Assembly: GCA_900491605.1 (NCBI GenBank)
Contig: UESW01004419.1
Coordinates: 1 to 64,000 of the forward strand
DNA length: 64,000 bases
Direction: 5' to 3'
From: Calamus simplicifolius
Taxonomy: Eukaryota; Streptophyta; Magnoliopsida; Arecales; Arecaceae
Under the pieces are notes generated by a model. The model had not been told where the DNA came from. It ran no database searches and saw only the letters and a list, made by a program, of their open reading frames with translations. Both the position numbers and the translations under genes were made by a program. Positions 57,219 to 64,000 of the stretch are shown here, in pieces (position 1 is the first letter of the stretch; the number at the start of each line of letters is the position of its first letter).

Positions 57219-60110
57219 GTGAGTCATTCCCCTTTCCAAACCCTCTTGGTTTTCTTCTTCTTTCAGTTGCTTTTCTTTTGATTTTGTTTTGTTTAGGTTC
57301 TTGTGTTCTGTATCATGCGATGACTGTAGTGTCTTTTGAGTCATAACATAATTAGGGTTAGAGATGTTATGTTTTCATTTTTTATCTTTCTGGTTAAATT
57401 TTTTTGAGCATTTGGTTTAACTCCATTGGATGGCTGGATTGTATCCATTGTTTAACTGTATATGATTCTGTTTAAATAAAATTTCGGGCAATTGAGAACT
57501 GATTTTTTAAATAAAAAAATAATTAAAGGAATGATATGCTGTGCAAGGTTATATTAAGGAAATTATCGCAAAAGAATCAGATTGGGAAATAAGGGATTAT
57601 TGCAGCTCATTTCCTACCTAGGATGATTATGAAGGAAAAAAAAGGAAACTGAATCTTCAGCCTGATAATGGTTTCTTTCTTTCTTTTTTAAATGAATCTT
57701 TAAAGACTGTAAACTTCTCATCTAGGGCAACTTCTTTTTAAAGCTATGATCGGACATTTGTAGCATCTTTTGTTGTTGCTATGGCAAGGGAACACGCAAA
57801 ACCTCTCAAGCTTCTGTTATGTGCTCTCCATATTCCATCTTGTCTTCATTGTCCAGGAAGGTTTGCTTTCGTATGCATTGCCTCTCCTCTCCTTAGAATT
57901 AAAGGAAACATGGTCTCCTTCCTTCATCCTTATATCCTTTATAATTAGGCCTGCCATTTGAATTATTACTTTTCACAGAAATCAATTTCTCTTCATGGCT
58001 ACTCTAACCAACTTGTTTCCTGTGGCTCAATATGTGGGTGTGTCATTAGAGAAAATAATTGGCTTGTCAATCCAATGAATGTCAATCATCTAGCCTCATG
58101 AAAACATTTGTTTATGGTTCCACCACAGAAGATTGGAAGTTTCCTTTCTGAAATATCAGGGTCTGAAACTGGGATGGTAAAAGCAAGGCTGTTACCAAAA
58201 GATCATGTTTCAATATCATATATTCATCTAATAAACCTACCGGTACCCTTGCCAAGTTGTAATAGGGCTCCCTAATCTCCTTGGGTTCCATAATTTCCTT
58301 GGCCCTTTTCTTTTATCAAGACTCTTTGTTTCTATGGAGTTTGTTAAAAGAATTTGTTCAGAAGCCTCAATAAATCTAGTAAATTTGAAATTGATGGTAG
58401 TCTTGAAAGTGAATGGCTACTTGAAGGGGGGGATCAAATTTGTGATGAGTTGTTTGGTAAGTTCAATTTAAACATTAAGTAGGCTATGAAACTCTTTGTT
58501 CCTTTGTCTAGTCCACATGGTTTTGAAGTTAAAATGTGACCTCAACCTCTAAGGATCACACATGACTGATGAGGAGCTAATCTAGGTAATATGGTTGCTT
58601 TCATTTCTTCATGAAATTTTACTTCATAGACAAGCAGCAATAAAATCTTCTTTGATATGAGACTATATTTATAATCGGGATATTGATTTGCCTCTTGCAA
58701 GCTGTATGCATCAATAGGACTGGTGACTATATCATTGTCAGGCGAGCTTGGTTCGTTGATGGCATCTCTAAAATTATATTGGATGTGATTGCTTTATTTT
58801 ATTCCTGTCAATTGACAATTGCTATGTGATTATCAATTGTCGATGTTTTCCACACGTAATCTCTAGGGCATTCCTTGGTGGATTTGTTATATGTCAGCAT
58901 TGATGCTCCCATATAATGCCTTCGTTTGGAGGATCACCCAGCTGGTTTTGATTCATACTGCTGATGACTTGGCATATTTTGATAATTCATATTTGCTGCT
59001 GCAAATGATTAGTAAGAATATTTGATGATGCATAATTTTGTTTGCCTCAAGCTGCATGCTTGCACTTTGGTTGGAAGTAGCAATTCAAGTGAAATCTCAA
59101 CTTATTGATATGAACTGAACCACAGCTGCCATTTTTTGGATTGCCACTTGATTTTGACCCACTTATTAAGGATGTTTGGCTGCAGATGTGTAGTTGGTCC
59201 AAATTATCAGAAATAAGTTAAGTCTGGATGGATCTAGAAACTATATGTTTTCTTTTTTCTTTTTTTTTTTTTTTTTTTGCACTATATGGTGTGGTTGCAT
59301 TTGGGCCAGGGCCAGCTTTTATGTAACTTACTCTTGAACTCAACAAATAAATAATTAGCTCCATAGCTAGTTTAATCAGTTATGGGGGTAATACTTGTTA
59401 GGGTTTGGCATTATACATTTGGTTGCAATTGCTATGCTCGTCATAAGTGTGCTAAACATATTCTCTGATTTCTTGAACTGATTTGAGGATGAGTAGTTCA
59501 GACATTCTCCATCTTTACCTAACTGGGCGATGACTTGTTTGATTATCCACAACACAATTTGTTAAAGATTTCAGATGGACAACCAAATGCTATTTCATTT
59601 TCTTGTATTTCTTTGGTATACTCAGCATCACATTGTTTAACTTTTCTGGATTTTGTGATGCAAAGGCTCCCTCAATAATTGGGTCCTTGCATATTTTAGC
59701 TCAGAATTAAAGACTAGCAAAGTGAGTGCTTCTTCTGTTCATTTCAGCTTATTTTGGTCAGCTGTTTGGAAATATCACTTACAAGGGCAACTTATTGATT
59801 GTTCTTGTTCATCATGTGTTGACTGTTGAACTTCAAATTGCAAAGCACATCTTGGTGGGTGGCCGCGGGGGGGGGGGGGGGGGGGTGTGTTTAAATGTAA
59901 TTTGAATTTCTTATACATGATGCTTTTTATATGTCTTTGATATTATCTGTAAAAATTTTGTGGTCTCGTACTTTTTGTTTTTGTCTGAATTTTAAAATGC
60001 CCAGTTCACCTGCACTTCTAAAATGTTTCTGTTCTACCTCCTATTACTGAAGTTCCTCTGCTTAAAGTGATCTCATATATGCTAAATCCACGTCCTTTTT
60101 TAAACTCCAG
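57219..60110 (+). other. First intron of the BRWD3-like gene
   Basis: Bounded by gtgagt at 57219 and ctccag at 60105-60110. A run of 19 G residues lies at 59867-59885 and a T run at 59257-59278. No confident gene or element inside, though a few phrases at 58000-58450 resemble worn transposon sequence. Confidence 0.6.
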
Positions 60111-60123
60111 GTGTCACACAATT

Positions 60124-62090
60124 ATGGCTCTTAGGAAGTACAAACCTTCTGTTGATGCATCTTCTGCCAGTATGGCTCCTTTGAATTTTAACAAGAAGAT
60201 GCATGAGAAGGTCAATCCTATGGAGCCAAAGAGGACAGCTGTTCTCCCAGTAGAGGCTCATGTAGATATTGACCTCAGAGAAGTCTACTTTTTGATAATG
60301 CATTTTCTATCAGCTGGGCCATGTAAGAGGACATATGGACAATTTTGGAATGAACTTTTGGAGCATCAACTTCTGCCTAGAAGATACCATGCTTGGTATT
60401 CAAGAAGTGGTTTACGGAGTGGGGATGAAGATGATGATGGCATGTCTCTCCCATTGTGCTATCTTAAGTTGGCTGAGAGGTACATACTGGAGAGTTTGTT
60501 TGCAACTTCAAATTTATAATTTGTTTATTTTAATTCTTAATCAAATTAGATATACTGTTCTGCTCACTTCGGATCTCATCCAACTTTGATGGTGAAAACT
60601 GAAAATTTGCTTCAATTTTGATATCGTAATGTTCTTAAGTTCCAAAGCAAGCGCTTCTTTGGTTTTATATGTGATCCTAAACTTCGCATGATTGTTATTG
60701 CCAATACCTTTAATATTGGTAACTCGTAGTTATATTTTGGATTGCTAGTTTACATGCTACGTTCTTATACACACTATCGATCTTCTTGTATATGCATTGT
60801 TCCATATATAAACATTGCTTGGACCATCCACCAGACCGTATTATTAACTCTATACAATGATGTGACATCAGAATAATATGGCCAAGTTTTTTTTTTATCT
60901 TTTTATAGATAAGGGAAATTGGGTTAATTGATATTTTTGTTATACTAAATATTAAGTGATTCTTTAGGTAGTACTGCTTTACCTCACAATCAAGGTGCAA
61001 CCTTCCAAATTTCCCCTAGACTTGGAAAGAGTTTTGATAAAGAGGGAAGATGTTAATTTTATTACCGCACACCTCTTTTATTTCTCTCTTTCTGAAGTAT
61101 GGTCATATTGTTATTTCTAATATTAAACATATCAAATTCACCATATTGCCCATTGTCAGGAGTTGAGTTGTATAATATAATAAAATATATAGAAAATATA
61201 AATCGTTTAAACAAGTGATAGCTTGATGTCTTGGTTTTGGTAACTATGTTCCTATCACACTGGCTACATTGGTAAGATAATTGCTGTTTATTAATTTTGT
61301 CCTGCTTATTGATATTTATTCTAGCATTACCAGGGTAGTGGTGTCCTTCTCATAAATCTTATGATGCAGAGGCATTTTTGAGGCTTATGCTTTTTATCAT
61401 TTTGATAAGCAAGTTATCACAATTTGGACCATTTTCCTGACTTGAGTAAATGCTGCTTTGTAGGTACCCTCACATTGGAAAAGATCACTTGGTGAAGCTT
61501 TTAAAACATTTGATTTTTAATTCTTCCCCTCAATTGCATGGCATGATTGGTGGAGGTCCACCAAATGCAGCTGATGTACCCACACTCCTGGGATCTGGTT
61601 CCTTTTCTCTTCTTGGATGTAAGTGATATTTATTTTCTGTATCTTTTTGATGGGATATGCTAGAGCATGTTTCATCTGTTTTCATGGAATGATACTTCTT
61701 CTACCAATAGATTCATTTTCATTTCGTTTTTGGTATTAATTTTCAGCTGATCACCTCTCTCTCTCTCTCTCTGTCTCTCTCCTCCCCCCCTTTCTCTCTC
61801 TAATCTGGCACCTTTGATGTGGAATTTCTGTGAATGCTTTTATCTTCCAGCTGATAGGGATAAGGAAGACAAGGGAACCAATAAGGTGTCTGGTTTTCTG
61901 CGTTGGCCGCACATGCAGGCTGATCAGGTCCGTGGGTTAAGTTTGAGGGAGATAGGTGGTGGTTTCACAAAACACCATCGTGCTCCATCTGTTCGTGCAG
62001 CATGTTATGCCATTGCTAAACCATCAACTCTGGTGAAAAAGATGCAAATCATAAAAAAAGTGCGGGGACATCAGAATGCTGTCTATTGTG
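60124..62090 (+). CDS. BRWD3: BRWD3/PHIP-like WD40-bromodomain protein, N-terminal exons (continues past window)
   Basis: Plant BRWD3/PHIP-like proteins (Arabidopsis At2g47410 and At5g49430 type) are nuclear WD40-repeat proteins with a C-terminal bromodomain; the animal relatives are chromatin readers and CUL4-DDB1 substrate receptors. The coding exons are 60124-60479, 61464-61618 and 61851-62090, all with GT-AG borders and consistent phase, giving 250 codons and one base. Motifs include DIDLREVYFLIMHFLSAGPC, YGQFWNELLEHQLLPRRYHA, YPHIGKDHLVKLLKHLI, AADVPTLLGSGSFSLLG, FLRWPHMQADQVRGLSLREI, GGGFTKHHRAPSVRAACYAI and VRGHQNAVYC, which begins the first WD40 blade. No stop or shift is seen, so it looks intact. 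The WD40 remainder and bromodomain must lie beyond 64000. Start ATG at 60124 (A at -3, G at +4); an in-frame upstream ATG at 57115 could add 39 residues. Confidence 0.93.
60480..61463 (+). other. Second intron of the BRWD3-like gene
   Basis: Donor gtacat at 60480 and acceptor ttgtag at 61458-61463. No element recognised. Confidence 0.75.
61619..61850 (+). other. Third intron of the BRWD3-like gene, with a CT microsatellite
   Basis: Donor gtaagt at 61619 and acceptor cttccag at 61844-61850. A (TC)n run lies at about 61755-61800. Confidence 0.8.
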
Positions 62091-64000
62091 GTATTGCTTT
62101 TTGTGTAGAATTTGCATATTCTTTGGATTTTGAGATATTCTCTGATGTGAACTTTTCTCTGCAATAGGTACAGTTCTATTTAGGCTCTGCCTTATGATTT
62201 GGAAATGCATTTGCAATATATTCTGTTCTAGATGCATGTGAGGTATAATCTTATATTAACTTAGTTTTGTCCATTGAGACAGGGAACTCCTTAACTTTTT
62301 ATGATGTAAATAAATTATTCCAACAATTTCTTTGTTAAAAATAAAGGTTGTCTAGAAAGGCGGCGGTGTTTTATCATAGCCTATATTTTTGTTGTTTCAG
62401 CTGCTCTTATTATTATGCTTATGATAGGAATAAACTGCAGAATGTAGTTGTGAAGCTTTCCCCAAAATAATGGGTCAAAGCTTGTTCATTGTGTGTTCTT
62501 TAATCTATCAGGCATTAAAGTTTTGTTTCTGAAGTCTTAATTATGTTCTCTAATTTTATTCATGGAGACGATGGCTACGGTGTTCTAGTTATAACCTTCT
62601 TTCTTCATTATGGAATGCGCATGCGAGATTGATTCAAATTTCCAGCTTGCAATCTATTGATTTTATATGAGATAAAGCAATTCCCTCGTGCATGCTTGCA
62701 AGACTGTTTACCTCTTTTCATGTCTTTCATTGATTATGTTGATTTGGAATGTTTCATGACTTTTTGTAGTTACCTTTTGTGTTGCCACTAGGATTTTAGT
62801 GTTTGTATCCACTGGTTCAATTATCACTTCAAAAATGCTATCCAATGCCGAATTAGTAGAATTTGTTACCATCTAATAATTGATAGTAGAATCCATTTCC
62901 ATGCAAAATGTTTCACCTTTTTGTTGTTTCTTCTTCGAGTGGACAAAGAACTCCTGCTTTTTGCTTTGTGAAGTAATACATGGGTTTGGATATAATAACT
63001 CCTATTCAGTGTTGTTAAAGGTGCTAGATGCACCTAATCACAAAGGGCTCTTAGAGCTTAGGTGCAACTTGTAAAGTACAGGTACGCCTGAGTGAAGTGA
63101 GGCGCTATATTTAAAATAAATAAAATAATTTGTATAAGAAAGATTTAGAGAAAAAGCTAAAAAATTTATAATAATAATATCTTTAGCCTATTAGCTCAAT
63201 GGAAAGCCTTCTCTTTCTCAAATGATAGTATAATTTTTGATGTTCCATCTCTTTATCTTTCAATTTTAGCTTTTTATAGGGTAAGTAAAATAATTGTGTA
63301 TAAGATGGTACATCATAAAGTCACCAGTCTAATAAATATAATATTTTTTTAAAAAAATTATTACAAATATAGTTTCCAAAGAAAAGTGCGTCTTTTTGTA
63401 TCTCAAATTAGATTAAAGGTATACTTTTTTACCTTAAGAATGCCAAGATAAAGGCATTTCACTTAAGGTATAAGAAGTGACTAATCCACCTTAAGTGCGC
63501 CTTACACCTGAGGCATACCTTAGAATATAAGAAGTACCTAACCCTTGGTGACTTGCACCTTGTGCGCGCCTTTGACAACACTGCTCTTGTTACATGGGTT
63601 TGGATCTAATAACTCCCTATTTTCTATATTACTGGCATCAGCATGGAGGGTAACAGCCTCTATCAACATGAAATGAAATTCTTAAGCCAGGTTTGCCTAT
63701 TTTAGCTTTGGGGTTTGAATTAAAGCTTCGGCAGAGGAGAATGAGGAATTATACTAATTAGGGTGAGAATAATGTAGCTTGGAGTGTCCTATGGCCTGGG
63801 CTAGAACTGGTCAAGCCTTGAATTTTTTCTGATTGAATCATTTTTACTTTTGTAAAACCATTGCATGTAATGCTATTGTTCTTTTCCTTTCAGCAAAATA
63901 TATTGTCCTTTTCCTTTCAGAAAAATATCTCTTAGTTTTAGTATTAACTGCTAGAAGTATAATCTTCTCTCTTTTGTTTTTTATGGTGCTTTGAGAACAA
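62091..64000 (+). other. Fourth intron of the BRWD3-like gene (open at window end)
   Basis: Starts with gtattg at 62091. The expected next WD40 exon (continuing from VYC) is not found before 64000. It contains an inverted-repeat element at 63007-63583. Confidence 0.7.
62977..63622. mobile_element. Foldback/MITE-like element flanked by ~30-bp direct repeats
   Basis: Core 63007-63583: left end CAGTGTTGTTAAAGG, right end reverse complement CAGTGTTGTCAAAGG. Imperfect complementarity continues for about 100 bp inward (GGTGCAA, GCCTGAG and GGCGC words on both arms). The flanks repeat: tacatgggtttggatataat at 62977 and tacatgggtttggatctaat at 63591, each followed by aactcc(c)tatt. No coding. Confidence 0.7.

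Noticed and set aside
56788..57222. A 144-codon upstream frame as the true N-terminus of the BRWD3-like protein
   Set aside because: It opens with TTG, not ATG. Only the part from the ATG at 57115 is a reasonable start, and it is reported as such.
1..64000. tRNA, rRNA or organelle-derived segments
   Set aside because: No stretch was recognised by eye as tRNA, rRNA or plastid/mitochondrial sequence; a tRNAscan-SE and organelle BLAST run would settle it.

Overview
The window looks like nuclear DNA of a flowering plant, probably a monocot and possibly a palm. That last step is inference from the style of the repeats, not proof. Genes have GT-AG introns, there are no bacterial-type operons, and most of the 64 kb is nested transposon sequence. 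I recognise only one apparently intact host gene. Two other host loci are decayed.

Layout: 1-7570 holds a broken duplicate of the mitochondrial Lon protease gene (LON1). It has lost its AAA+ region and is split by a 2.9-kb hAT transposon. 7955-15389 is an LTR retrotransposon of the Ty3/gypsy Tat type that has lost gag-pol. It keeps a plus-strand extra gene and a roughly 48-bp tandem array, which is itself split by a solo LTR. 15492-17110 is a 5'-truncated LINE on the minus strand. 17111-20759 is AT-rich DNA with no gene seen. 20760-23309 is a short non-coding LTR element containing a partial tandem duplication. 23573-25554 is a solo LTR. 27198-29795 is a decayed ASG1-like gene. 31780-37253 is a second copy of the LINE, with its RNase H domain cut by two different solo LTRs. 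37254-43191 is AT-rich intergenic DNA with a hAT-type MITE and an RTE-type LINE relic.

43197-54657 is an 11.5-kb Tat retrotransposon with matched 5-bp target duplications (cataa). It lies in reverse orientation with recognisable gag, reverse transcriptase, two RNase H domains and integrase. Between pol and its 3' LTR, on the opposite strand, sits an extra gene with its own TATA box. A second hAT of the same family landed in the reverse transcriptase, and a deletion then removed the far half of that hAT together with the gag-pol junction. 54663-56500 is extremely AT-rich.

From about 56.7 kb to the window end lies the 5' part of a plant BRWD3/PHIP-like gene (WD40 plus bromodomain protein): a leader exon, a 2.9-kb first intron and three coding exons that stop at the first WD40 repeat. 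The rest lies beyond 64000.

The most unusual content is the convergent, coiled-coil, PF04195-like gene kept in both Tat elements (even the one without gag-pol), with related ~25-bp minisatellites next to it. The palindrome arrays (GGAGTCGRCTCC) in two otherwise unlike LTRs are also notable. All family assignments come from protein motifs recognised by eye; no database search was run.
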